A DNA stretch of 41,762 bases from a bacterium (GTDB lineage: Bacteria > UBP6 > UBA1177 > JAKLFG01). How positions within the stretch are numbered: the stretch's first letter is position 1; each line of letters opens with the position of its first letter. A model generated the notes under the pieces. It worked only from the letters and a program-made list of their open reading frames with translations. It was not told the origin of the DNA and ran no database searches. The translations under genes were made by a program, and so were the position numbers. Of the stretch, positions 8,570 through 19,305 are shown one piece after another. The stretch covers positions 1-41,762 of the forward strand of contig JAKLFG010000019.1 of assembly GCA_022711315.1 (NCBI GenBank), written 5' to 3'.

Positions 8570-10960
8570 ATGCGTCTTGTCACGGTGTTGCTGTGCGCGG
8601 TCGGCGTCCTGTGCGGCGCGGTCGCCTGCAAGGAGTCCCCGAAGACCTACGAACTCGATTTCGCCCTTCCCGAAGGCGATGCGGCGGTCGACGAGGACAC
8701 CCTCGTCACCGACACCGACACCGACGCCGCGGCGTCGATGGAGGAGGGGGTACGGCGCCTGCTGGAGGAACACATCCTGTTCACCAACGGCGTCGGCATA
8801 GCGGTCGGCGTCGAGGATCTGCGCACCGGCAGGCGTTACGCGGTCGCCGCCGGGAAAAGCGATGCTGCCAAAGCGACGCCGCTGACGGCCGACCACCTGT
8901 TCCGCGTCGCGAGCATCACCAAGACCTTTGTCGCGGCGACGGTCCTGCGGCTCATGGATAACCAGAAGGTAAAACTCTCCGACACGCTCGACCGCTGGTA
9001 TCCCGACTATCCCGAGGCCGACCGCATCACCGTACGGATGCTCCTTAACCACACCTCCGGCATCAGCGACTATATCGTCGTCGGCGAGCCGGAGGATATC
9101 ATCGCCCGCACCGCGCTCATGCCCCGGCTGTTCGAGCCGGGCGACGGGTGGTCCTATTCGAACACCAACTATGTGCTTCTCGGCCGTATCATCGAGCAGG
9201 TGACCGGCAAAACGCTCGGTGAGGTGCTCGCCGACGAGGTGTTCGCGCGGGGCGAACTGACGGTCACCGCGCTGGAAAAGGAGCAGGAACTCGCCGGCGC
9301 TCTCGCCGCCGGGCACCTGTACGATGAGAACGCTCCGGCGCCCTACACCGGACTCAACCCGGCATGGGCCGACGGTGGCATCGTGTCGAGCGTTTCCGAT
9401 CTCGCCCATTTCGCCGCGCGCCTGTTCGGCGGGTGGATCATATCGAGCGCGGCACTGGACGATATGGTCACGATGGTCTCGACCGGGTCCGGCACTTCGT
9501 ACGGACTCGGGGTCTTCTCGTTCGAAAGCGCCGCGGCGAAGAGTGGCTACGGCCACAACGGCTCGCTCGTGAACTTCAACGGGCTGTGGGCCTATTTTCC
9601 GCAGATGCGGACCGCCTTCGCGATACAGGCGAACTACCCGACGGTGATGGACAGCGCGTTCCTTCTCGAACGGATAGTCGCGCTCGTCGCGAACGCCGAG
9701 AAGGCGCCGGTGGCCGACGCCTGCAACTACCGCGACCCGCACCCCGACACGCCGGCCCCGGACCATGAACTGGTCCGGTTCAAAGGCATCGTTCACGGCA
9801 TCGACGCTGAAGATCCCGCGACCGCCGCCGCCCACTACTACCGGACCGGGGAGACCGGCGGCGAGAACCTGTTCTGCGCCGAATACGCCTTCCGTTCCGA
9901 CGAGGGGGAATCGCCCAGCCTGTATCTCATCGAGGAGTGCCCCGAGAAACGGCGGCTCTACACCGGCGAGACGCGGGTCAGGCGGTTCGAACTCTTCATC
10001 CCCCTGACGCTCCTCGCGGCCACGAAGGAAAGCGGCGAGGGGACGATAGAGTCGCCGCTCATAGATTATTCCAGCATCGAATACTGGTACGACGAGGCGA
10101 CCCAGCGGGTGACCAAGCGGTGTCAGAACGGCGTTCCCGCCGGTGGGGGGACGATGGCCCGTGTCGAGCCCTGCCTTGACCGCAACACCGACTTCTCGGC
10201 GGGCGAGGAGGTGCGCCTGTTCGCCTATCTGCCGCTTTCGCGCGACATCGAGGAGGAGAAACAGTGCCGCTGTTACAATGCGAGCGGCGGCGTGGTATCG
10301 TGTCCCGCGATCGAGGACCTGTTCGACTGCGCGGTGCCCGACGGTTATTTCGAGGCGACCGGCGATGCCTACGCCCACCTGCGGATCGTCGGCGCCATCG
10401 AGCATCCTTATGCCTACTCCCCCGTCGAGGGGCTGGTGAGGCACGACCTGCGCTGGGACGGCGCGCCGTTCGACGCGACATCCTACAACAACTTCACCAC
10501 GCGGACCGACAACGGGCTGGGGGAGGAGGTTCTCTTCGCGCAGAGTTTCGGCGACCTGCAGGCGCTAAACGCCAACACCTACACCTTCAACGCGACGGAA
10601 CTCATCGTGCCGGTGGCGGCGCTCGAGGCGGCGAAACTGAACGAGGAGGTCTCGCTGACCGCCGCCGACGCGTTCTTCTTCAGCATCCACCGCTACACGC
10701 AGAAGATAAGGAACGGCGAGATATCCTATAAAAAATGTTTCGTCGCGGCGCGCGACCCGGAAGATACCGGCGCCTCGATCCTGCCGTGCTACGCCGGCAA
10801 TGACGAATTCGCGATAGGGGAGCCGGTGAAACTGTTCGGCGCGATGAACCTCGTCGCCGATCCCGCGTCGCTCGGCTTCTACTGGCCGACCACCGACGAC
10901 TGCCTCTGCTTCACCGCCGCGGGCGCCCCGCTCGACTGCGACGATTTCGACGGGTTGTGA
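8570..10960 (+). CDS. Serine beta-lactamase-fold (S12/class C-like) lipoprotein with duplicated Cys-rich tail
   Basis: 796 residues, with a lipoprotein-type signal (CGAVAC). Residues about 55-380 are a penicillin-binding/beta-lactamase-like serine hydrolase: SITK with Ser115 and Lys118, YSN at 196-198, and HNG at 329-331 in place of KTG, as in many S12 peptidases and esterases. The remaining 400 residues are not catalytic by sight and contain two related blocks. Each runs C...PC, then NDEF/NTDF, GEPV/GEEV, KLF/RLF, then CRCYNASG or CLCFTAAG with a further Cys. The first Cys of the two blocks (517 and 723) are 206 residues apart. GAGGGG lies 8 nt before the ATG. Substrate (peptidoglycan peptide, ester or other) cannot be read from sequence. 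Confidence 0.85.
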   Translation: MRLVTVLLCAVGVLCGAVACKESPKTYELDFALPEGDAAVDEDTLVTDTDTDAAASMEEGVRRLLEEHILFTNGVGIAVGVEDLRTGRRYAVAAGKSDAAKATPLTADHLFRVASITKTFVAATVLRLMDNQKVKLSDTLDRWYPDYPEADRITVRMLLNHTSGISDYIVVGEPEDIIARTALMPRLFEPGDGWSYSNTNYVLLGRIIEQVTGKTLGEVLADEVFARGELTVTALEKEQELAGALAAGHLYDENAPAPYTGLNPAWADGGIVSSVSDLAHFAARLFGGWIISSAALDDMVTMVSTGSGTSYGLGVFSFESAAAKSGYGHNGSLVNFNGLWAYFPQMRTAFAIQANYPTVMDSAFLLERIVALVANAEKAPVADACNYRDPHPDTPAPDHELVRFKGIVHGIDAEDPATAAAHYYRTGETGGENLFCAEYAFRSDEGESPSLYLIEECPEKRRLYTGETRVRRFELFIPLTLLAATKESGEGTIESPLIDYSSIEYWYDEATQRVTKRCQNGVPAGGGTMARVEPCLDRNTDFSAGEEVRLFAYLPLSRDIEEEKQCRCYNASGGVVSCPAIEDLFDCAVPDGYFEATGDAYAHLRIVGAIEHPYAYSPVEGLVRHDLRWDGAPFDATSYNNFTTRTDNGLGEEVLFAQSFGDLQALNANTYTFNATELIVPVAALEAAKLNEEVSLTAADAFFFSIHRYTQKIRNGEISYKKCFVAARDPEDTGASILPCYAGNDEFAIGEPVKLFGAMNLVADPASLGFYWPTTDDCLCFTAAGAPLDCDDFDGL

Positions 10961-10977
10961 GCCGTTCCCGAAACTTT

Positions 10978-11006
10978 TTGACTTGTCCCGCGTGACATGC
11001 TAGGGT
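10978..11006 (+). promoter_or_regulatory. Promoter of the DUF1538-PII operon
   Basis: TTGACT (10978-10983), 17-bp spacer, TAGGGT (11001-11006). It rules out the in-frame ATG at 10997, which would be upstream of the transcription start, and supports the GTG at 11036. Confidence 0.55.
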
Positions 11007-11035
11007 CATCCCGTATCGTGCGGGAGAACCAACGG

Positions 11036-13174
11036 GTGACCGGGAACAAGACCCCTCGACAGCCGAAAGATCGCGTAGAGATATCGTTCCAGCAGGCGAT
11101 AGGTCTCATCATCCCGTACATCAAAAGCCGCATCATGGAACAGATCCGTTCGGTGTGGCTCATCCTTCTCTACCTTATATTATTCCAGACGCTCGTGCTC
11201 CAGATACCCATCGTCGACGGGGCGATCATCGCCTTCGGGATGACGATGGTCATCATCGGGCTCGCCTTCTTCATGGAAGGTCTCCTGCTCGGGCTCATGC
11301 CCTTGGGGGAACTCATCGGGCTCAAACTGCCGCAGAAGGCGGGGCTCGCCGTCATACTGATATTCTCCCTTCTGCTCGGGTTCGGCGTGACGCTCGCCGA
11401 GCCGGCCATCGGTGCGCTCAAGATACTCGGCGGCACCGTCAAGGCGTGGGACGCCCCGCTCCTCTTCACGCTCCTGAACACCTACCCGGACTATCTGGTG
11501 TGGGCCGTCGGCGCCGGCGTCGGGCTCGCCGTGGTGTCCGGCATGCTGCGGTTCCTCTACAACTGGTCGCTCAAGCCGTTCCTGTATGTGCTGGTCCCGA
11601 TACTGACCGCGATATCGATCTGGGCCGCGTTCGATCCGAACCTGCTGTACCTCACCGGGCTCGCGTGGGACTGCGGCGCGGTCACCACCGGGCCGGTCAC
11701 CGTGCCGCTCGTACTCGCGCTCGGCATCGGCATCACCCGTGTCGTTGGCAGGGGAGAGTCGGGCGCGTCGGGGTTCGGCGTCGTGACGCTCGCGTCGCTG
11801 TTCCCGATACTCGCGGTGCTCCTGCTCGGCGTATCGTTCTCGGGCACGGTGCCCCAGCCGATGCCGGGACCCGAATTCATGAGCCCCGCCCAGCGCGTCA
11901 CGGCGCTCGGCCTGTTCGGCGGCAGGGAGGACGACCTGCTCCGCTATGCCTTCGCGCAGGGAGGCGGTGACGAGGTCCGTGCCTATTTCGGAGAGGACGC
12001 CAACCGCCGCGCCTTCGTCGCCGACATGGCCCGCGATGGGAGCGCCCGGACCCGTCTGTTCGGCGATGACGAGCCGCGTTTCATGCGCTGGGTGGCGGTC
12101 CACGGGAGCGACGCCGAGAAGATGACGCTCTTCGGGTCGATAAAGTCGGCCCGCGAATATACCTTGAGACCGCCGCCGCCTCCCCGGACCTCGATCGCGT
12201 CGCTGTTCCTGCGCAACTTTCAGACGGCGGCGCAGGCGATCATCCCGCTCACGCTGTTCATGCTGTTCGTGTTCTTCGTCGTCCTGCGCGAGAGACTGCC
12301 GCACACCGACGAGATAATCTTCGGCATCGTCATCGCGCTTCTCGGCATGGGCTTCTTCAACATCGGCATGGAAACGGGACTTTCCAAACTGGGCGATCAG
12401 GTCGGCGGGAAGGTGCCGTCCTCCTTCACCGCGCTTCCGCTGGAGGAACAGCGAGCCACCATCAACGGGTTCTCACCCGACATCGTGGGGAGCGCGGTTG
12501 ACGCCGAAAAGGGAGGCGTCGCCCGATTTTTCTTCCACCGGCATGATCGCGTGGTGGACCCGATACCGTACGACGACAAGAATTACGACGAGATGACCGG
12601 CACCTATACCTATGTCCCGCAGGTCGGGCCGCTGTTCGGCGGCATCTGGGGGGTGCTGGTCGCCCTCCTGTTCGCCTTCGTCATGGGATACGGCGCGACG
12701 CTCGCCGAGCCGGCGCTGAACGCGCTCGGGATCAAGGTCGAGGAGTTGACGGTCGGCACCTTCAAGAAGACATTCCTCATGCAGGCGGTCGCCGTCGGCG
12801 TCGGCGTCGGCATCGCCTTCGGGGTCGCCAAGATCATCTGGGACATCCCGCTCGTCTGGCTGCTGGCGCCGCCCTATGCGATCCTGCTCGTCGTCACCTA
12901 CCTGTCGAGCGAGGAATATGTCAACATCGCGTGGGACAGCGCGGGGGTCACCACCGGGCCGGTCACCGTGCCGCTCGTGCTCGCGATGGGGCTCGGCATC
13001 GGGACGCGCATCGGCGTGGTCGAGGGGTTCGGCATCCTCGCCATGGCGTCGGTCTACCCGATACTCTCGGTGCTCCTCACCGGCCTCTACGCGGCCTATA
13101 TGCGCAAACGGTCCGGCGCGGGACAGGAGGAGGAATCGCTCCCTGTGGGCGACGATGGGGAGGCTGCCGCATGA
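11036..13174 (+). CDS. Double DUF1538 integral membrane protein (UmpA/UmpB-like fusion, putative cation/proton antiporter)
   Basis: 712 residues from GTG 11036 (GGGAG 9 nt upstream). Two homologous membrane halves each carry the same two signatures: VTLAEPAIGAL with WDCGAVTTGPVTVPLVLALG in the first, and ATLAEPALNAL with WDSAGVTTGPVTVPLVLAMG in the second. Each half has several long hydrophobic helices. Between them are two mainly soluble stretches, about residues 275-380 (with a PPPPP run) and 460-520. From family knowledge as I recall it, DUF1538 proteins called UmpA and UmpB form a two-subunit Na+(Li+,K+)/H+ antiporter in Halomonas; here both halves would be one chain. The stop overlaps the next gene (ATGA), tying it to a PII-like partner. 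Transport activity is inferred. Confidence 0.85.
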   Translation: MTGNKTPRQPKDRVEISFQQAIGLIIPYIKSRIMEQIRSVWLILLYLILFQTLVLQIPIVDGAIIAFGMTMVIIGLAFFMEGLLLGLMPLGELIGLKLPQKAGLAVILIFSLLLGFGVTLAEPAIGALKILGGTVKAWDAPLLFTLLNTYPDYLVWAVGAGVGLAVVSGMLRFLYNWSLKPFLYVLVPILTAISIWAAFDPNLLYLTGLAWDCGAVTTGPVTVPLVLALGIGITRVVGRGESGASGFGVVTLASLFPILAVLLLGVSFSGTVPQPMPGPEFMSPAQRVTALGLFGGREDDLLRYAFAQGGGDEVRAYFGEDANRRAFVADMARDGSARTRLFGDDEPRFMRWVAVHGSDAEKMTLFGSIKSAREYTLRPPPPPRTSIASLFLRNFQTAAQAIIPLTLFMLFVFFVVLRERLPHTDEIIFGIVIALLGMGFFNIGMETGLSKLGDQVGGKVPSSFTALPLEEQRATINGFSPDIVGSAVDAEKGGVARFFFHRHDRVVDPIPYDDKNYDEMTGTYTYVPQVGPLFGGIWGVLVALLFAFVMGYGATLAEPALNALGIKVEELTVGTFKKTFLMQAVAVGVGVGIAFGVAKIIWDIPLVWLLAPPYAILLVVTYLSSEEYVNIAWDSAGVTTGPVTVPLVLAMGLGIGTRIGVVEGFGILAMASVYPILSVLLTGLYAAYMRKRSGAGQEEESLPVGDDGEAAA

Positions 13175-14301
13175 AACGGATCCCCTGCGCCCGGATAACC
13201 TGCGAGGTCTATCAGGAGATATCGAGGACCGTCCTCTCGGCGCTCGGCTCGATCGGGATCCGGCGCCCCTACATCCAGTCGGGCCGCTCCATCATGCTCG
13301 GCGAGAGGAGGGGAGGGCTCTTTTCGTCGGGTACGACACTGCTGGAGGACCCGATAGACATCTATTCCTTTACCGTGCCGGCGGAACGGGAACTCGCCGT
13401 GATGCACCGTCTCATACAGGCGGCGATGCTCGATCAGGAGGGGCGCGGGTCGATATACAGCGAACAGGCCGAGCGGATATCGCGCGACGACGAGTGCCCC
13501 GGCGACGAGCCGCCGCATATCGCCGCGGAACCGCCGCATTACCCCATGATACAGCACCTCGTCGGCATCTCCTGCATCGTACAGCGGGGACAGAGCGACA
13601 TCATCGTCCGGAGCTCGCTTGAGATGGGCATCTGCGTGCCGAGCGTCACCTTCGGCATCGGCGCCGGTCTGCGCGACAAACTCGGACTCATCCGCATCAC
13701 CATACCGGCCGAGAAGGAGGTGGTCAACCTCGTCACCACCCAGCACGATGCGCAAGGGGTCCTCGCGCGGCTCATCGAGGCGGGCAAGTTCGACCAGCCG
13801 GGAAGGGGGTTCATCTTCACCTACCCGATAGCGCGCGGACTGCTCAACACCCGTCTGTATGTGGGGCGTCACCTGTCGGCCGCGAGTCTCGGGCAGATAG
13901 TCGCGGCGCTGGACGAACTGAAGGGGACCACCGCGTGGCGGCGCAAATTCACCGGCACCAGCGACCACGCCCGTTCGAAAAAACGGGAATATATGCGCGG
14001 ACTCGTCGATCTCACGCTCCTTTGTCAGGAGGGGCGGGCCTTCGAACTGTCGAAGGTCGCCATGGGTGCCGGGGCGAGCGGCGCCACCCTGAGCCGCCTG
14101 CGCCGACCGGTCCCCGACGATACGCCGCCCGGCAAGGTCGTTTCCCCGGCGCGCGAGAAACTGACGATGATACTGCCCGCGGCGCTTGCCGATCCGGTCG
14201 CGGCGGCCCTGTTCGGCGCCGGGATATGCGACGAGGGGACCGCCGGCGAGATATTCCTCCGCCCCTGTCCGGAGGCGCATACCTATACCGGAAAGAAATA
14301 A
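13171..14301 (+). CDS. Triple PII-like (GlnB-fold) protein, putative regulator of the DUF1538 transporter
   Basis: 376 residues, no signal peptide. ATG overlaps the transporter stop (ATGA), with GGGGAGG 7 nt upstream. Three successive units look like PII (beta-alpha-beta-beta-alpha-beta). Unit 1 is about 7-100: helix EISRTVLSALGSIGI, strand IDIYSFTVPAE, then GRGSIY. Unit 2 is about 130-223 and the best match: LIRITIPAEKEVVNLV, then LIEAGKFDQPGRGFIFTYPI. Unit 3 is about 277-370 and the most diverged: LVDLTLLCQ, REKLTMILP, then AGEIFLRP. PII proteins are homotrimers that bind ATP/ADP and 2-oxoglutarate and control channels by inserting T-loops, so a three-unit chain could be a covalent pseudo-trimer. 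The module count is from eye alignment. Unit 2 is secure, 1 likely, 3 tentative. Confidence 0.75.
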   Translation: MKRIPCARITCEVYQEISRTVLSALGSIGIRRPYIQSGRSIMLGERRGGLFSSGTTLLEDPIDIYSFTVPAERELAVMHRLIQAAMLDQEGRGSIYSEQAERISRDDECPGDEPPHIAAEPPHYPMIQHLVGISCIVQRGQSDIIVRSSLEMGICVPSVTFGIGAGLRDKLGLIRITIPAEKEVVNLVTTQHDAQGVLARLIEAGKFDQPGRGFIFTYPIARGLLNTRLYVGRHLSAASLGQIVAALDELKGTTAWRRKFTGTSDHARSKKREYMRGLVDLTLLCQEGRAFELSKVAMGAGASGATLSRLRRPVPDDTPPGKVVSPAREKLTMILPAALADPVAAALFGAGICDEGTAGEIFLRPCPEAHTYTGKK

Positions 14302-14309
14302 AAAAATAT

Positions 14310-14337
14310 TTGCTTTTCTTCACCGCCTCGCTACAAT
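14310..14337 (+). promoter_or_regulatory. Promoter of the RRM protein gene
   Basis: TTGCTT (14310-14315), 16-bp spacer, TACAAT (14332-14337), preceded by an A/T run. The discriminator just after the -10 is GCCCCC, unusually GC-rich. Confidence 0.6.
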
Positions 14338-14411
14338 GCCCCCATCCTGCTGGCCTTTCGTCACAGTGACGCCGGGTCGGAGCAGGGGGCGTATTATGGT
14401 TTTTTTGTTTT
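14338..14411 (+). promoter_or_regulatory. Structured leader of the RRM gene
   Basis: GCCCCC (14338-14343) can pair with GGGGGC (14385-14390), and TGCT with AGCA inside it. A perfect small hairpin GTCAC-A-GTGAC sits at 14360-14370. A T-run (14400-14406, then 14408-14411) follows 9 nt after the stem. If transcription starts near 14344 the outer 5' arm is not in the RNA, so only the inner hairpins would fold. Possible attenuation or temperature control, unproved. Confidence 0.4.
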
Positions 14412-14423
14412 GAGGGTTTCGTT

Positions 14424-14678
14424 ATGGCTACACAGTTGTATGTTGGGAATGTGAGTTACCAGATGACCGAGGAATCGCTGAAGAAAATGTTCTCGGAGTT
14501 CGGCGAGGTCACCTCGGCGAAGGTAGTGGTGGATCGGGAGACCGGTCGTTCGAAGGGGTTCGGTTTCGTCGAAATGGCCGACGCTCAGGCGGCGGATCGC
14601 GCCATCGAGAGCCTGAACGATCAGGAGATCGACGGTCGTCGTATCAAGGTCAACATCGCGCGTCCCAAGAAATTCTGA
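14424..14678 (+). CDS. Small RRM RNA-binding protein
   Basis: 84 residues, a single RNA recognition motif. RNP2 is LYVGNV (5-10) and RNP1 is KGFGFVEM (44-51), with the aromatic residues that stack on RNA present. A short basic tail (IARPKKF) replaces the Gly-rich tail of many cyanobacterial Rbp proteins. GAGGG lies 7 nt before the ATG. Single-RRM proteins of this size occur in many bacteria and are often cold-induced, with roles in mRNA stability or translation. The structured leader suits such control, but cold induction here is inference. Confidence 0.95.
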   Translation: MATQLYVGNVSYQMTEESLKKMFSEFGEVTSAKVVVDRETGRSKGFGFVEMADAQAADRAIESLNDQEIDGRRIKVNIARPKKF

Positions 14679-14679
14679 T

Positions 14680-15189
14680 ATGCCGATATCAGGAGAGTCC
14701 TTTACGCAGGCCGGGCGTCATGCCCGGCCTCTTTTTTGCGCGGCGCTGACCGCGATCCTCTCCGTTTCCTGTGTGTGGTCCCCCGATAAAAAGGACGGTC
14801 CCACTCTCTGGGACCAGCAGGTCGACGAACTGGCGGCGGCCGATAAGGACGCCGTGACGAACGACACCGCGACCGGGCAGGACGCGATAAGCGGCGCCGA
14901 CGAAGACCTCCTCGAGTCGCCCGATGCCGATTCCCCCGCCTGCATGGGCAAGCCCTGCACGGCCCACGCCGACTGCAAGACGACGGGGTGTGCGGCGACC
15001 TTCTGCTCGGCGGTACTCGGCACGCTGTATCCCGATAATCCGAATGTCTGCGCGGTCCGGTGCGACCCGGCCAACGGTGACGATGACTGCCCTGAGGATC
15101 TTGTCTGCAACGACGGGATACAGGCGGCGGCCGGTCTCGGCATAGACATCGACGGCGCGAAGGGACTCTGCGCTCCGCCGACGGACTGA
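14680..15189 (+). CDS. Cys-rich lipoprotein, unknown function
   Basis: 169 residues. The ATG is one base after the stop of the RRM gene, without a clear Shine-Dalgarno sequence, so it may depend on re-initiation. The first 15 residues are polar, then a hydrophobic stretch ends in a lipobox-like SVSC (Cys31). An Asp/Ala-rich linker (about 40-85) leads to a domain with about nine cysteines: ACMGKPCTAHADCKTTGC, FCSA, VCAVRCDP, DDCPEDLVCND, LCAPP. Such EGF-like or dickkopf-like clusters are common in surface lipoproteins of Myxococcota-type bacteria. The RRM terminator hairpin lies in codons 10-20 of this frame. No later in-frame ATG, GTG or TTG precedes the signal. Confidence 0.65.
   Translation: MPISGESFTQAGRHARPLFCAALTAILSVSCVWSPDKKDGPTLWDQQVDELAAADKDAVTNDTATGQDAISGADEDLLESPDADSPACMGKPCTAHADCKTTGCAATFCSAVLGTLYPDNPNVCAVRCDPANGDDDCPEDLVCNDGIQAAAGLGIDIDGAKGLCAPPTD
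14709..14737 (+). terminator. Intrinsic terminator after the RRM gene, inside the next reading frame
   Basis: Perfect 8-bp GC stem GGCCGGGC (14709-14716) and GCCCGGCC (14722-14729) with loop GTCAT, followed by TC and six T. This is the strongest terminator-like structure I found in the window. It overlaps codons 10-20 of the following lipoprotein frame. Confidence 0.85.
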
Positions 15190-16634
15190 TGACCGTCTTT
15201 TTTCCCATGCGATCGCGCTATCTTCCGGTACTGATAGCCCTGTTGTCGTTCCCGTGGGCGCTTTGTGCCGCTCCGGAGAACGGGGCGCCTCCCTGCGCCG
15301 CTTCGCTTGTTCTTCCGGCGGGGCTGCACCTGTTGGAGACGCAGGAGTGTTTCTCGACCGACCTCGCCGACGCCGCCTCATCGGATACCGACGCGTTGAG
15401 ACGACAACTCGACCGGTTCCCCGATACGCCGGCGACGACCGGGTACCGCTACTGGTCCTACCTGCGATCCGAACGGTTCCTCCCCGCGCTCCTCACGCTC
15501 ATCGATCTCGTGAACCGGTCCGGTGATCCCGATACGGCGGCGCAATTCGGCGACGAGATAGCCTTTCTCGTCGGGGCCGGCGTCCGCCGCGTCGATCCGC
15601 AGGCCGATCTTTTCGGTCGCGCCGAGAACGGCCGTGCCGAGACCAGCGTTCTTTCCGATCGCTTTTTCTTCATACTCGATCAGGTGGTGTCACTCTACGC
15701 CGAAGGGAAACGGGGCCGCGCCCAACGGGACGCGTGGCTGTTGTATCGTTCGCTGACGCTGTTCTTTTCGACCGCGGATCTTTCCGTCGATCAGAGCGAG
15801 GACCCGTTCTTCTCTTCGCTCCTGCAACGCTATCGGCAACTCTGGAAGAGCGACCTGCTGTTGTCCTATCTCGGCGTCTTCAGTTTTCTCACCGTCGGCG
15901 ACACGACCTTTCTGCCCTCCTTCCCGCTCTATCGGGACCGCGTCGCGGGCATGGTCAATATGCCGGAACGCCGCGACAAGAAAAAGACCGGGGCCGCCGT
16001 CGAGGAGATCCGGCGCTTCACGGGGCGCCTGTTCATCGACAGTCTCTGGGGCCTCCCGGCCGTGACGATCGTCGATACCGATGACATCCACCGGTGGTAT
16101 GCGGCGATGGAAGGGACCTCGCGACCGGGCGCCGATGCCGGCTGCGCGGTGTTCGACGAACGGCACCGTATGCTGGCGCCGTACCGGAACGACCTGTTCG
16201 ACGCCCTTACCGCGAATCGCGCGCTCACCCTGCTCGAAGGCTGTGACCCGGCGTATAAGATCCCCTTCGTGATAGCGGGCGAACGGCTGTTCCTTTCCGC
16301 CCGTGACCGGTGGCTTTCCTCTTCGGCGGTCGGCTATCACCTGCTCGGCAGAGGAGATCCATCCTATCGGGAATCGGCCGACCTGATGAGCGCGCTTCTT
16401 CTGGCGTCGCTGGATCGGTACCTCGAAGAGCGACGGAACGGCGGTGCGTCATCCACCTTCGGCGAGATGCTTCGCTATGCGTACGGAACGGGTCGTCTGA
16501 CCGAGTTCCGCGACACTTTTTTTCTCTACCCCCGTTATCGTTCCCAGTCGACGGTGTTCACCCCGCAAAAAACAAAAGAACTAACTGATTTTATTTCGGA
16601 TTTCTTTATCGACGATCGGTCTGACGCCGACTGA
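15189..16634 (+). CDS. Exported protein of unknown function
   Basis: 481 residues. ATG overlaps the upstream stop (TGATG), so the two are translationally coupled; an ATG six codons later is a possible alternative. The signal peptide ends near PWALCAA. The remainder appears mostly helical, with many Arg, Leu and aromatic residues and a few cysteines (PPCAAS, QECFS, GCAVF, EGCDP). I see no catalytic motif, repeat or membrane segment beyond the signal and do not recognise the family. Coupling to the Cys-rich lipoprotein suggests the two act together in the periplasm. Confidence 0.75.
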   Translation: MTVFFPMRSRYLPVLIALLSFPWALCAAPENGAPPCAASLVLPAGLHLLETQECFSTDLADAASSDTDALRRQLDRFPDTPATTGYRYWSYLRSERFLPALLTLIDLVNRSGDPDTAAQFGDEIAFLVGAGVRRVDPQADLFGRAENGRAETSVLSDRFFFILDQVVSLYAEGKRGRAQRDAWLLYRSLTLFFSTADLSVDQSEDPFFSSLLQRYRQLWKSDLLLSYLGVFSFLTVGDTTFLPSFPLYRDRVAGMVNMPERRDKKKTGAAVEEIRRFTGRLFIDSLWGLPAVTIVDTDDIHRWYAAMEGTSRPGADAGCAVFDERHRMLAPYRNDLFDALTANRALTLLEGCDPAYKIPFVIAGERLFLSARDRWLSSSAVGYHLLGRGDPSYRESADLMSALLLASLDRYLEERRNGGASSTFGEMLRYAYGTGRLTEFRDTFFLYPRYRSQSTVFTPQKTKELTDFISDFFIDDRSDAD

Positions 16635-19290
<2,656 letters not shown>

Positions 19291-19305
19291 GAGCGGGAGA
19301 CATCC

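Noticed and set aside
10937..10980. Terminator after the beta-lactamase-like gene
   Set aside because: Only 4-bp GC stems with a long loop before the T-run (around 10974-10979), too weak to call by eye.
10997..11035. ATG 10997 as start of the DUF1538 protein
   Set aside because: It lies inside the promoter, upstream of the expected transcription start. GTG 11036 has a Shine-Dalgarno sequence.
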